From positions 181,931 to 245,930 of the forward strand of contig CANBNG010000003.1 in NCBI GenBank assembly GCA_947370975.1: a stretch of DNA of 64,000 nucleotides, read 5' to 3'. Origin of the DNA: Beijerinckiaceae bacterium. Its GTDB lineage: Bacteria; Pseudomonadota; Alphaproteobacteria; Rhizobiales; Beijerinckiaceae. The translations under genes were made by a program, and so were the position numbers. The notes under the pieces are model-generated. The model was not told where the DNA came from. It ran no database searches and saw only the letters and a program-made list of their open reading frames with translations. The number at the start of each line of letters is the position of its first letter. Position 1 is the stretch's first letter. Positions 39,603 through 47,761 of the stretch are shown one piece after another.

Positions 39603-40862
39603 TCACGCGTTGACGCGACGATCCCGCTGCTTTTGCGCCTGCTCGTGCTGTTCATCGCCTGTCACAGCGCCGACAACGGCTTCGGCCAAGTTGCTCGCGC
39701 GCTCGGCCATGCCGCCCAGATTTTCCTGCACAGCATCGCTCGCGCGCTCGCGCAGATTGCTTGCCATCGAGGCAAAGCGGGCGCGCTCGGCAGGTGTCTG
39801 GCGGATCATACCGCCCAGCACCGCGCCAATCGCCAGGCCAATGGCCGAGAGGAGCAGTGGATGTTGCGCGCCCATGTCCTGCGCGCTGCGCACATAATCA
39901 GCGCTGCGCTCCTTGAGCTCTGCTGTGCGCGCGGAGAGTTGCGCTGAACGTTGGCGCGTTTCATCGCCCGTCCATTCGCGCGTGGTATCGCGCAACGTAT
40001 CGAGCCCCTCGCTCACGCTTTCACGCGCCTCATTCATCCAGCGACGGCCGGTCTCCGACGAGCGCAAAAGCCCGCCAGCCAGAACACCAGCACCAGCCAT
40101 CAGCACGACCAGACCAAGCTGATCGCGCGTCTTCTCGTCGAAAAGCGGCGTTCCGCGCTTGCTGCTGCGCAGGCGCTTCCTGGCTTCCTCCGCCATATGT
40201 TCCCCCTGTCGCTCGGCTGCGTTCATCTGCTGTTGCATTTGACCAACACTCCCTGTCACCGTTTCACGCACACGCTGGGCTGCGCCATCGACAGCTTCGC
40301 GCACCTCCGACACAACATTTTCCGCGCCATAGGCCAAATTGGTCGCAACCGTCTTCACGCGCTCGGCTGCGGAGGCGACATCATTGACCTCATCATAGCC
40401 ATAGCCAGCTACGCCACCGGGCACATAGCCGCGCGGCGCAGTGCGATTATAGGGATCGCGCCAGGCGTGCTCGTCGGCCTTGTTGTCCCAATTGCGCATC
40501 AGCCCGTAAACGCCAGCGCCCAGAAGCGCTGCCGTGATCGGCGGCTTCTTGTAGAGATGCCACCCGAGCCCTGCGCCGATGAGAAGCACAGGCAGGGGAT
40601 TTTCAATGGCTGTGCGTTGCAGCTTGCGTGAAAAGATATTACTGCGGCTGAGGCCTGTTTCGACCACCTCGTCACGCGCGCCGCGAATGTAGCCGAGCAC
40701 CTGCTCTTTCATGTCATCGGCGCGGTCTTTCAACTCCTGCTTGGCATTTTCGAGCGTATCTGGATCCTTGATCTGCGCCAGCGTGTGTCGCAGACGCGCG
40801 CGCGCCAACTCCGCCTCGCGTTCGAGGCGGCGAAGATCATTGTCTCCATATGCGTCGGCCAT
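39603..40862 (-). CDS. DUF3618-type membrane-associated helical protein
   Basis: 419 residues from ATG 40862. The N-terminal LERELARARLRHTLAQIKD-like helix and the VLLIGAGLGWHLYKK span fit DUF3618. The long middle and C-terminal parts consist of amphipathic helices rich in Ala, Arg and Glu, resembling ElaB/YqjD or LEA-like stress proteins, with two further short hydrophobic segments (LVVLMAGAGVLAGGLL and LLLSAIGLAIGAVLGG). It is likely an envelope or stress-associated structural protein. The next gene shares the strand. Confidence 0.65.
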   Translation of the reverse strand: MADAYGDNDLRRLEREAELARARLRHTLAQIKDPDTLENAKQELKDRADDMKEQVLGYIRGARDEVVETGLSRSNIFSRKLQRTAIENPLPVLLIGAGLGWHLYKKPPITAALLGAGVYGLMRNWDNKADEHAWRDPYNRTAPRGYVPGGVAGYGYDEVNDVASAAERVKTVATNLAYGAENVVSEVREAVDGAAQRVRETVTGSVGQMQQQMNAAERQGEHMAEEARKRLRSSKRGTPLFDEKTRDQLGLVVLMAGAGVLAGGLLRSSETGRRWMNEARESVSEGLDTLRDTTREWTGDETRQRSAQLSARTAELKERSADYVRSAQDMGAQHPLLLSAIGLAIGAVLGGMIRQTPAERARFASMASNLRERASDAVQENLGGMAERASNLAEAVVGAVTGDEQHEQAQKQRDRRVNA

Positions 40863-40983
40863 GGCATCCTCCTGATGACGTGCGCAAGATTGCAAACATG
40901 ATGCAAACGTGTCGCAAACGAACGCCTGATGCGCTCATGCGTTCCGCTCACGGTCCTGTAAGAGCCTGACTGGAGCCAAGCTG

Positions 40984-41103
40984 ATGAAAGACATGCCCGG
41001 CACACGCCTTCAACGCATGGCCTGGTTTGTCGGCCTGTGGATCGCGTCTGTGCTGGCGCTGGGGCTCCTTGCCCTCCTCATCCGGCTCGCCCTCGCCCGC
41101 TGA
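40984..41103 (+). CDS. DUF2474-like single-span micropeptide
   Basis: A 39-residue frame starting at ATG 40984 gives MKDMPGTRLQRMAW, then one hydrophobic helix of about 22 residues (WIASVLALGLLALLIRLAL), then AR and a stop. This closely resembles the tiny DUF2474 proteins that usually accompany cyanide-insensitive cytochrome bd-type oxidases. No such oxidase is in this window. A GGAGCC-type sequence precedes the ATG. At this size chance is possible, so confidence is moderate. Confidence 0.5.
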   Translation: MKDMPGTRLQRMAWFVGLWIASVLALGLLALLIRLALAR

Positions 41104-41163
41104 AGGTTGGGAACCCGTGATGCCCCCATCAAGTTCAACGCGGGGGCGTCCGGAGGCTTGCCA

Positions 41164-41433
41164 ATGCACAAGAAAATACTGCTTCTGCTTTTCCTGCCCG
41201 CGATGGGACTGATGCTTGCCGGCTGCAACACGCGGCAGGAACGGGTGGGTGGCGCTGGCGTGGGCGCAGTGGCTGGCGCGGCAGTCGGTGGCCCCGTCGG
41301 CGCGGTCGCTGGCGGCGTCGTTGGCGCAGCCGCTGGCCCGAGCGTCGCGCGCGAAACCGGTGTGCCGACCACGCGCCACGTCGTGCGCAAGACGCGCGTC
41401 AAGAAAAAGCCCGTCGTGGCCGAGCCCGAATAA
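41164..41433 (+). CDS. Small glycine-zipper lipoprotein
   Basis: 89 residues. The signal ends in the lipobox LAGC (Cys about residue 20). A glycine zipper follows (VGGAGVGAVAGAAVGGPVG-type repeats, about 26-60), and the tail is basic and then acidic (RKTRVKKKPVVAEPE). Such lipoproteins sit in the outer membrane and resemble the zipper part of the SlyB/YMGG family. Nothing further about the function can be read. Confidence 0.75.
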   Translation: MHKKILLLLFLPAMGLMLAGCNTRQERVGGAGVGAVAGAAVGGPVGAVAGGVVGAAAGPSVARETGVPTTRHVVRKTRVKKKPVVAEPE

Positions 41434-41491
41434 GTCAATTTGACATTGCGGGCGCTGCTCGCCCCTATGCGCCATCTGCATGGGGGTACGG

Positions 41492-42853
41492 ATGCAAACC
41501 ACACATGGCGTCACATTGGCAGAAGCCCTGCGCGTGTGGCTGCGCGTCTCCGCGCTGAGTTTTGGCGGGCCCGCAGGTCAGATCGCCGTCATGCATCGCA
41601 TCCTCGTCGACGAGAAACGCTGGATTTCCGAGAAGCGGTTTCTCCATGCCCTGAACTATTGCATGCTGCTGCCCGGCCCCGAGGCGCAACAGCTTGCGAC
41701 CTATATCGGCTGGCTGATGCATGGCGTGCAGGGCGGCGTGATTGCAGGCGGGCTTTTCATCCTGCCCGGCATCATCGCCATCATGGGGCTGAGCTATATT
41801 TATGCGCTCTTTGGTTCGGTCGGCTTTGTCAGCGCCCTGTTCTTCGGGTTGAAGTCCGCTGTGCTGGCAATCGTGCTGCAGGCTGTGGTGCGCGTGGGCA
41901 AGCGCGCGCTCAAGAGCCCCCTCATGCAGGGGCTGGCGGCGCTCGCCTTTGTCGCGCTCTTTGTCTTTGGCGTGCCCTTCCCGCTCATCATCCTCGCGGC
42001 AGCCCTCATCGGCTTTGCAGGTGCGACATGGGGCCACCCGGCTTTTGCCGCCAATGGCCATGGCGGCGCGACGCCAGACGAGGATGAGGCGCCAAGCCTG
42101 CTTGGCGATAATGAGGCAGAGCAAAATGAAAGCGTGCGCGCCTCGGCCTTGCGCGCGGCCTTTGTGTGCCTGCTGTTATGGCTCGTGCCGGTGGCGGCCC
42201 TGATCATTGGGCTCGGGCAGCAGCACGTCCTTGCACAGATCGCGCTGTTCTTCAGTAAAATGGCAATCGTGACCTTTGGCGGCGCCTATGCCGTGCTCGC
42301 CTATGTCGCACAGCAGGCGGTCGATCATTACCATTGGCTCAAGCCCGGCGAAATGCTCGACGGGCTCGGCATGGCGGAGACGACGCCCGGGCCCCTGGTC
42401 ATGGTGCTTCAATTTGTGGGCTTCATGGGGGCGTTTCGTGCCAATGGCGCGCTCTCGCCCCTGCTCGCAGGCACGCTTGGTGGATTGATCGCGACCTGGG
42501 TCACGTTCACGCCCTGCTTCCTGTGGATCTTTCTCGGCGCGCCCTTCATCGAGCGGCTGCGCGACAACAAGGCGCTTGCAGGAGCGCTCTCGGCCATCAC
42601 GGCGGCTGTCGTTGGCGTTATCCTCAATCTCGCGATCTGGTTTGCCATCCACACGCTGTTTGCGCGCGTCATCACGTTCGAGAGCTGGGGCCTGCATCTT
42701 GAAGCGCCGGACCTTGCGAGCGCCAATCTCTGGGCGCTGGTACTGGCGGGCGGCGCAGCGGCGGCGATCTTCCGTTTCAAGGCCGGCATGTTGCAAACGC
42801 TCGCCGCCTGTTCGGCGGGAGGCGTCGGGCTTTATCTCGCCGGCTTGATTTAA
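41492..42853 (+). CDS. Chromate transporter, ChrA (CHR) family
   Basis: 453 residues from ATG 41492 with GGGGG ahead; an in-frame ATG at 41480 is also possible. It is a long-chain, two-domain CHR protein. The N-terminal half contains SFGGPAGQIAVMHRILVDEKRW and the C-terminal half repeats the motif as TFGGAYAVLAYVAQQAV, each followed by hydrophobic helices (about ten in total). A His/Asp/Glu-rich loop (about 185-210) separates the halves. Known members export chromate with proton or sulfate coupling. No chromate regulator is next to it. Confidence 0.88.
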   Translation: MQTTHGVTLAEALRVWLRVSALSFGGPAGQIAVMHRILVDEKRWISEKRFLHALNYCMLLPGPEAQQLATYIGWLMHGVQGGVIAGGLFILPGIIAIMGLSYIYALFGSVGFVSALFFGLKSAVLAIVLQAVVRVGKRALKSPLMQGLAALAFVALFVFGVPFPLIILAAALIGFAGATWGHPAFAANGHGGATPDEDEAPSLLGDNEAEQNESVRASALRAAFVCLLLWLVPVAALIIGLGQQHVLAQIALFFSKMAIVTFGGAYAVLAYVAQQAVDHYHWLKPGEMLDGLGMAETTPGPLVMVLQFVGFMGAFRANGALSPLLAGTLGGLIATWVTFTPCFLWIFLGAPFIERLRDNKALAGALSAITAAVVGVILNLAIWFAIHTLFARVITFESWGLHLEAPDLASANLWALVLAGGAAAAIFRFKAGMLQTLAACSAGGVGLYLAGLI

Positions 42854-42863
42854 CGGGCCTTAT

Positions 42864-43646
42864 TTATTGCGGCACGAGCACATTGCCGCCGTTCATAGCA
42901 ACGCCCTGGCCTGTCATATAGGCGGCGTCGGATGAGAGAAGAAAAGCGGCGAGCCCCGCGACATCCTCCGGATAACCGATGCGCCCCAGCGGTATTTTTG
43001 CCTGGCCGCGCGCGATCAATTCTTCGGGCGTTGCATTTTCAAGCGGCTGCGCGGTCATCGACATGCCCGGAATGATGGCGTTGCAGCGCACATTATGGCG
43101 CGCCCATTCCAGCGCCACCGTCTTGGTGAGCGACAGGATGGCAGCCTTGGAGCAGGCATAGCCGACGCCATTCACAGCGCCCTCAAGCGCGCGACCCGAG
43201 GCGATATTGATGATGACGCCGCGCTGCTGCGCAATGAGGTCTGGCCCGAACGCATGGAGAATATGCATGGGCGCGGTAATATTGACCTTCAGCGTCTTCT
43301 CGAATGTCGCGACCGGCATGTCGATGAGGCTGGCGCGCGGATAGATGCTGGCATTGTTGACGATGGCATAGGGCGCGCCATAGGCAGCCCGGGACGCGGC
43401 CACCGCGGCTTCGATACTGCCGGCATCGCCCAGATCGACGTGAAAGAAAGTCGCTTCGCCACCGGCCTCGCGCACGAGCCGCACTGTTTGCGCCCCGCTC
43501 TCTTCGCTGATGTCCCAGGCCGCTATTTTCGCGCCCATCTTGCCGAAGCGCTTGCAAAAGGCGCGACCGAAACCGCCTCCAGCGCCGGTGACGACAATGA
43601 AATCTCCGGCCCGAAAACCATCGCGCACAATGCCGTCTTCGCTCAT
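42864..43646 (-). CDS. Short-chain dehydrogenase/reductase
   Basis: 260 residues from ATG 43646 with GGAGAG ahead. The cofactor motif TGAGGGFG (20-27), the NNAS block (97-100), and the catalytic set S150, Y163, K167 in GYACSK are intact. The classical SDR fold predicts an NAD(P)-dependent alcohol or ketone oxidoreductase. It is the last gene of a - strand operon of TctC receptor, flavin monooxygenase and SDR, which suggests a shared degradation route for one imported compound. Confidence 0.88.
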   Translation of the reverse strand: MSEDGIVRDGFRAGDFIVVTGAGGGFGRAFCKRFGKMGAKIAAWDISEESGAQTVRLVREAGGEATFFHVDLGDAGSIEAAVAASRAAYGAPYAIVNNASIYPRASLIDMPVATFEKTLKVNITAPMHILHAFGPDLIAQQRGVIINIASGRALEGAVNGVGYACSKAAILSLTKTVALEWARHNVRCNAIIPGMSMTAQPLENATPEELIARGQAKIPLGRIGYPEDVAGLAAFLLSSDAAYMTGQGVAMNGGNVLVPQ

Positions 43647-43671
43647 CTCAAACTCTCCGGTCACGTGGGTC

Positions 43672-44844
43672 TCAGGCCTTGTGCTGATCGAGCTGATAAC
43701 GCCCATATTCCATGGAGGCGGCATCCCACGAGAGCGAATGATGCGCGGAGGCTGCGAAACAATCGCGGAACTGGCGCTGCATCACATTGTCGAGGAAAAG
43801 CGCGCGCCCGCCTGCCGAATTGAACAGGCGATGGGCCGCCTGCATGGCGAGCTGGGCCGCATAGCAGCAATTGCGCTTGCCCTGGACCTGCTGCGCGCGT
43901 GACACTTTTTCGCCGCGCTCAAGCACCTGCATGGTCTCGCGCAGCGCGCCCATATACATGCGGTCGGCCGCCTCGAGTTCGGATGAGGCAAGCCCGATGA
44001 CCATTTGTGTGCCGGGCTCATCGGCCACCGCCTTGCCGCGCGATTTGCGCGGGCCGCTATATTCGCAATAGGTCTTCAGCATGGCTTGAGCTGAGCCCAA
44101 TGCAACTGCGGCATAGCTTGCAGCCGAAACGCCGCCGCGCGGCATGCGGAACACGGGCGAATCATGCATCTGCGCGCCGGGCGTCGTGCCCGCATCGTAA
44201 TCCTTCTTGGAAATGATGCGGTGGGCGGGCACGAAAGCGTCCTTCACCACAAAGCTCTTGGAGCCGGTGCCCGCAAGGCCAACGACATTCCAGTCGTCGA
44301 TCACCTCGACATCGCTTTTGGGAAGAAGAACCATGCAGCCCGTCTTCTGGCCGTCCTGCTCGATGAAGCCGCCGCAGATCAGCCAATGGACATGATCGAT
44401 GCCGCTCGAAAAGCCGTGATTGCCCGACCAGAGAATCCCGCCCTCGACAGGCTTGCCCTTGCCGACTGCCGCCACCGCGACGCCGACGCGCTGCGTATCA
44501 TCTTCGCCCCAGACCTCGTCCTGCGCCTCTTTTGAAAAAGTCGCCAGTTTGAGGGGATTATCGGCAAGCACCATATAGGTCCAGGCCTGCGAGGCGCAGC
44601 CTGTTGCCAGCTTCTGGATGATCGCGCAGAGCACGTCATAGCCCATTTCATAACCGCCATAGGCGGCCGGCTGGCAGACGCGCAGGAGGCCTGTCTCCAG
44701 ATAATCGGCGATTGTCGCATCCGGGCAGCGGCGGAGCTTTTCAGCTTCGCCCGCGCGCGTGCGCAGGATGGGGGCCAGCGCATCGGCGCGGGCCAGCAGA
44801 TCGGCGGGGGTGACTTGCGTCAGAGACTGGTTCTTGTCGAGCAT
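43672..44844 (-). CDS. Acyl-CoA dehydrogenase-fold flavin-dependent monooxygenase (HsaA-like)
   Basis: 390 residues from ATG 44844; a GTG at 44859 overlapping the upstream stop is an alternative. The fold has the acyl-CoA dehydrogenase layout, but the helical opening AEKLRRCPDATIADYLETGLLRVCQPAAYGG and the WSGNHGFSSGIDHVHWLICGG segment match the two-component hydroxylases of the HsaA/HpaB-like C2 group. These use reduced flavin from a separate reductase, not seen here, to hydroxylate phenols or related substrates. It lies between the TctC receptor gene and the SDR gene on the same strand. Confidence 0.8.
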   Translation of the reverse strand: MLDKNQSLTQVTPADLLARADALAPILRTRAGEAEKLRRCPDATIADYLETGLLRVCQPAAYGGYEMGYDVLCAIIQKLATGCASQAWTYMVLADNPLKLATFSKEAQDEVWGEDDTQRVGVAVAAVGKGKPVEGGILWSGNHGFSSGIDHVHWLICGGFIEQDGQKTGCMVLLPKSDVEVIDDWNVVGLAGTGSKSFVVKDAFVPAHRIISKKDYDAGTTPGAQMHDSPVFRMPRGGVSAASYAAVALGSAQAMLKTYCEYSGPRKSRGKAVADEPGTQMVIGLASSELEAADRMYMGALRETMQVLERGEKVSRAQQVQGKRNCCYAAQLAMQAAHRLFNSAGGRALFLDNVMQRQFRDCFAASAHHSLSWDAASMEYGRYQLDQHKA

Positions 44845-44855
44845 GTCGTTCTGTC

Positions 44856-45899
44856 TCACTGGCTCTGCTGAAGTTTCTTCAGCCGCTCCACCACCGCAGG
44901 CGGAGACTTGTAGGATTGCACGATAATATCCTGGATCTGGTCGCCGGTGCGAGGCGTATCCGCACCCAGATTAGCCTTGGCCTGTTCGGAGAGGAATTCC
45001 GGATCGTTGATCGCCTGCCAGAACGCCTTGCGCATGGCGGCAACCCTGTCGGCGGGAACGCCCGGCGGCAGCAGATAGGGACGCCCTGTCGCAATCGGGC
45101 CAACTGCGATGCGCCAGAGCTGGCGGTCTTCCTCGGTCTTCACGAGATCCATGATGAAGGGGACGTTGGGCAACTGCGGCAGCTTTTCAGCACCATATTG
45201 CACCAGCAACTTCACCTTCTTCTCAGGCAGCCATTGCGGGCGCGTGGCGACAAGGCTGTTGTAGAAAACGCTCGGATAGCCATCGAGCTCGCCGCGCTCC
45301 ATGGCCAGGAACGCATCGTTCTGGCCGGGATACCCGACAATGAGCTTGAGCTTGGTGCCAATCGTCTCGTTGAGCAGGCGACCATAGAAGCTCGGCGTGG
45401 AATTTGCGCCCGACGAACCCATCTTGAGCTCGTGCACCTTGGCCTCCTCGATCGTGTTGACGGGCGAGGTATGCCAGATCGTCAACACACTGGTCTCGAC
45501 GCTGGGCGAGCCGAGCCAGGCGAATTTGGTCGGATCGTACTGGGCTTCCTTCGTGCCAAACAGCGGCTCGAAGGGCGTGTTGTTCTGCACCGCGCCCAGC
45601 ACCGAACCATCCTTGGCGGCGATGGAATAGAGATGATTGGTAGCCACAATGCCGCCCGCGCCCGGCATGTTGCGGATCACGATATTGGGCTGGCCGGGCA
45701 GATGGCGCGAGATGAAACGCGTGAGCAAACGCGCCAGCGTGTCATAGCCGCCACCGGTGCTCGAGCTCACGATGAGACTGACAGTGCGGCCCTTGTAGAA
45801 ATCCTCGATCGCATCCGCGCGCGCGGCGCTTGTGGCGACCGACGCCGTCAGAGCGAGAACACAAACGCGCATAAGAGCCTCAAGACGCTTCGGCATCAT
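44856..45899 (-). CDS. Tripartite tricarboxylate transporter receptor (TctC/Bug family)
   Basis: 347 residues if started at the ATG at 45899, which is 8 bases after GGGAGG; the ATG at 45905 is too close to that site. A signal peptide runs to about ARADA. Mature features are IEDFYKGRTVSLIVSSSTGGGYDTLARLL and the GYPGQNDAFLAMERGELDGYP loop. It binds an unknown small acid, presumably the substrate of the monooxygenase and SDR encoded downstream. No membrane subunits are encoded nearby. It is divergent from the VOC gene. Confidence 0.85.
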   Translation of the reverse strand: MMPKRLEALMRVCVLALTASVATSAARADAIEDFYKGRTVSLIVSSSTGGGYDTLARLLTRFISRHLPGQPNIVIRNMPGAGGIVATNHLYSIAAKDGSVLGAVQNNTPFEPLFGTKEAQYDPTKFAWLGSPSVETSVLTIWHTSPVNTIEEAKVHELKMGSSGANSTPSFYGRLLNETIGTKLKLIVGYPGQNDAFLAMERGELDGYPSVFYNSLVATRPQWLPEKKVKLLVQYGAEKLPQLPNVPFIMDLVKTEEDRQLWRIAVGPIATGRPYLLPPGVPADRVAAMRKAFWQAINDPEFLSEQAKANLGADTPRTGDQIQDIIVQSYKSPPAVVERLKKLQQSQ

Positions 45900-46046
45900 C
45901 GGCATGACCTCCCTTTGGCTCTTGTGGCGAGCCTTTCAGGGAAAACTAGCAGAGGACACTCAGATTGCAAGGCTGACGCCCCGATGCAGCCACGTTGCCA
46001 AACAGGCCTTGGCGTCTTACGTTCTGGAAAAACAATGGGGAGCAAA

Positions 46047-46439
46047 ATGAAAGCCGAAGCGGTTCTGCATTTCACGATTCCGGTGAAAGACCTCGACAAG
46101 GCGGAAGCCTTTTACACAGGCATTCTTGGCCTGACCAAAGTGCGCCGCAACGCCCATATGGTGTTCATGCGCTGCGAGGACAGCTATTTCGTTCTCACCC
46201 TCTCGGAAAACCCCATTACGCCCAATGTCGGCGACAAGCACGACATTCACACAGCCTTCGTCTATCGCGGCGAACGCTACGATCAGATGAAGGATTTCGT
46301 GACCCAGAAGGGTCTCACGATCTTCAAGGAAGAGATGCGCGAACACGGCACGTTCCGCGGTCGCAGCGCCTATTTCCACGATCCTGATCGCAACGTCATC
46401 GAGATCATGGATCTGCAGGGCGCACCGGTTCCCGAATAG
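46047..46439 (+). CDS. VOC (glyoxalase/dioxygenase) superfamily protein
   Basis: 130 residues from ATG 46047, preceded by GGGGAG. One complete VOC module is visible: HFTIPVKDLDKAEAFYTGILGL (first ligand H), a central beta region, and AYFHDPDRNVIEIMDLQG with the C-terminal Glu ligand. The superfamily covers ring-cleaving dioxygenases, glyoxalases and resistance proteins, and this single-module form cannot be assigned further. It is divergent from the receptor-monooxygenase-SDR operon and may belong to the same pathway. Confidence 0.8.
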   Translation: MKAEAVLHFTIPVKDLDKAEAFYTGILGLTKVRRNAHMVFMRCEDSYFVLTLSENPITPNVGDKHDIHTAFVYRGERYDQMKDFVTQKGLTIFKEEMREHGTFRGRSAYFHDPDRNVIEIMDLQGAPVPE

Positions 46440-46466
46440 AACCGAAGCCTGCAAGAGAGACAGGCC

Positions 46467-46865
46467 TCATTCGGGCTCAAGCAGGCATTGGACTTCAATC
46501 GGCGCATCGGCTGCGGGGCCTGGACGACGCAGCACGTCCACAAGCTTGTAGCCCTTCATGACGCAGTTGATCTTGACGCTGTCGGGATTGACCGCTGCAC
46601 CAAAGGCCCCGAAGCGAAAACGTCCTTCGGGATCGGTGTGGGTCAGGATCACCTGCCCCTTGCCAAATTCCGCGCGCACCAAAGCATCGGCCAGAAACTT
46701 GCGCGTCTTGATGTCGGTCGCATCGCCAAAGAACGGCGGGCCATCGGCTGGATCCTCGGAGCTCGGCTCGACGCCATCGCCACCCGCATAAGCTGGCGCA
46801 AGACAGGCGAGCGGACCGAGGGCCAGAAGAAGCAGGGCTGCACATGCGCGAGACGGAATCATCAC
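46467..46865 (-). CDS. Exported protein of unknown function
   Basis: 132 residues with a signal peptide ending near PAYAG. The mature part contains ATDIKTRKFLADALVRAEFGKGQVILTHTDPEGRFRFGAFGAAVNP and two cysteines (INCVMKGYKLVDVL and IEVQCLLEPE) that could form a disulfide in the periplasm. I do not recognise a family. It is the last of a three-gene - strand cluster with two membrane proteins, and the gap to the next gene is 9 bases. Confidence 0.6.
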   Translation of the reverse strand: MMIPSRACAALLLLALGPLACLAPAYAGGDGVEPSSEDPADGPPFFGDATDIKTRKFLADALVRAEFGKGQVILTHTDPEGRFRFGAFGAAVNPDSVKINCVMKGYKLVDVLRRPGPAADAPIEVQCLLEPE

Positions 46866-46874
46866 AGCATCTCC

Positions 46875-47195
46875 TCAGCGGAAAAAGAACGCGCGCAGCA
46901 AAAAGACGAAGGCGAGCATGGTCGCAAGCGGCACGCCCCAGCCGATCCAGGTCGGAACCATGCGGCGCGCGGTATAGGGCAGCGAGATAAGGCAGACGAG
47001 GCAGGCGCCGACAAAGGCCGTGGCGAGCCAGCCATACCAATACATGCTGGGCCCGTTGCGCGGCGCTTCCGTCAGCCAACCCCATTCGCGGATGCGCGGA
47101 TGATAGGTGACAAGCGCAATGTTCAATTGCTCCGCGAGCAGATAAAGCACCGCAAAAGCGGCTGCAAAAATAGGCGTGAGACGTGCGGCCAGCAT
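46875..47195 (-). CDS. Small integral membrane protein, unknown
   Basis: 106 residues from ATG 47195. Three hydrophobic helices are visible: IFAAAFAVLYLLAEQLNI, then WLATAFVGACLVCLISLPY, then GWGVPLATMLAFVFLLRAF. No catalytic motif is recognised. It starts one base after the stop of the preceding membrane protein gene, so the two are probably made together and may form one complex. Confidence 0.6.
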   Translation of the reverse strand: MLAARLTPIFAAAFAVLYLLAEQLNIALVTYHPRIREWGWLTEAPRNGPSMYWYGWLATAFVGACLVCLISLPYTARRMVPTWIGWGVPLATMLAFVFLLRAFFFR

Positions 47196-47196
47196 G

Positions 47197-47655
47197 TCAG
47201 AAAATCCCCCGCACATTATTGACGACATGGCCGGTGAGGAAGCCGAACCAGACAGCAAAACACAAAAGGGCCACTGTCGCGCGGCGCGCGCCCGCCAGTG
47301 CCTCATCCAGCGGCTGACGCCAGACGTGCCAGTAGAAGGGAAGCATGCCGAGGCTGATCGCCACGAATTGCTCTTTCAATTCGAAGGAGCCGTTGACCGT
47401 CCACAGGCGTGCCGATTCAAGATAGGTGCGCACCGCGAGCCGATAGGGCGGATAGATCACGCCGCCCAGAATGAAGGTCGCCAAAAACAGCAGGATAATG
47501 CCATTGGTGAATTTCGCCCCATGCACGGCGCGAAAACTCGTCACAAGTCCGCGCGCCTTGCGCGAGGGCCACCAGACCGACAGCGCCTGATGAGTAACCG
47601 CGCCAAGCAGGGCCACCGAGCACAGGCCGTGCAGAATCAGAAGAAAGACAATCAT
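47197..47655 (-). CDS. Integral membrane protein, unknown
   Basis: 152 residues from ATG 47655 with GGGAGGGGCGG ahead. Four hydrophobic helices occur, with histidines inside or near them (ILHGLCSVALLGAVTHQAL, FRAVHGAKF, FYWHVWRQPL, FLTGHVVNN). Such spaced histidines would fit haem or metal binding in a small membrane redox protein, but this is speculation. It is first in the cluster 47655-46467. Confidence 0.6.
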   Translation of the reverse strand: MIVFLLILHGLCSVALLGAVTHQALSVWWPSRKARGLVTSFRAVHGAKFTNGIILLFLATFILGGVIYPPYRLAVRTYLESARLWTVNGSFELKEQFVAISLGMLPFYWHVWRQPLDEALAGARRATVALLCFAVWFGFLTGHVVNNVRGIF

Positions 47656-47761
47656 CCGCCCCTCCCGGAAGCGATTTGCGCGCCGCCCGCTTTTGGCGCG
47701 GGTCGGCATCATACGTCGCGAATTTGCGCTGAAACGGGCGAGCCGTAAAGGGTGCGCGATT

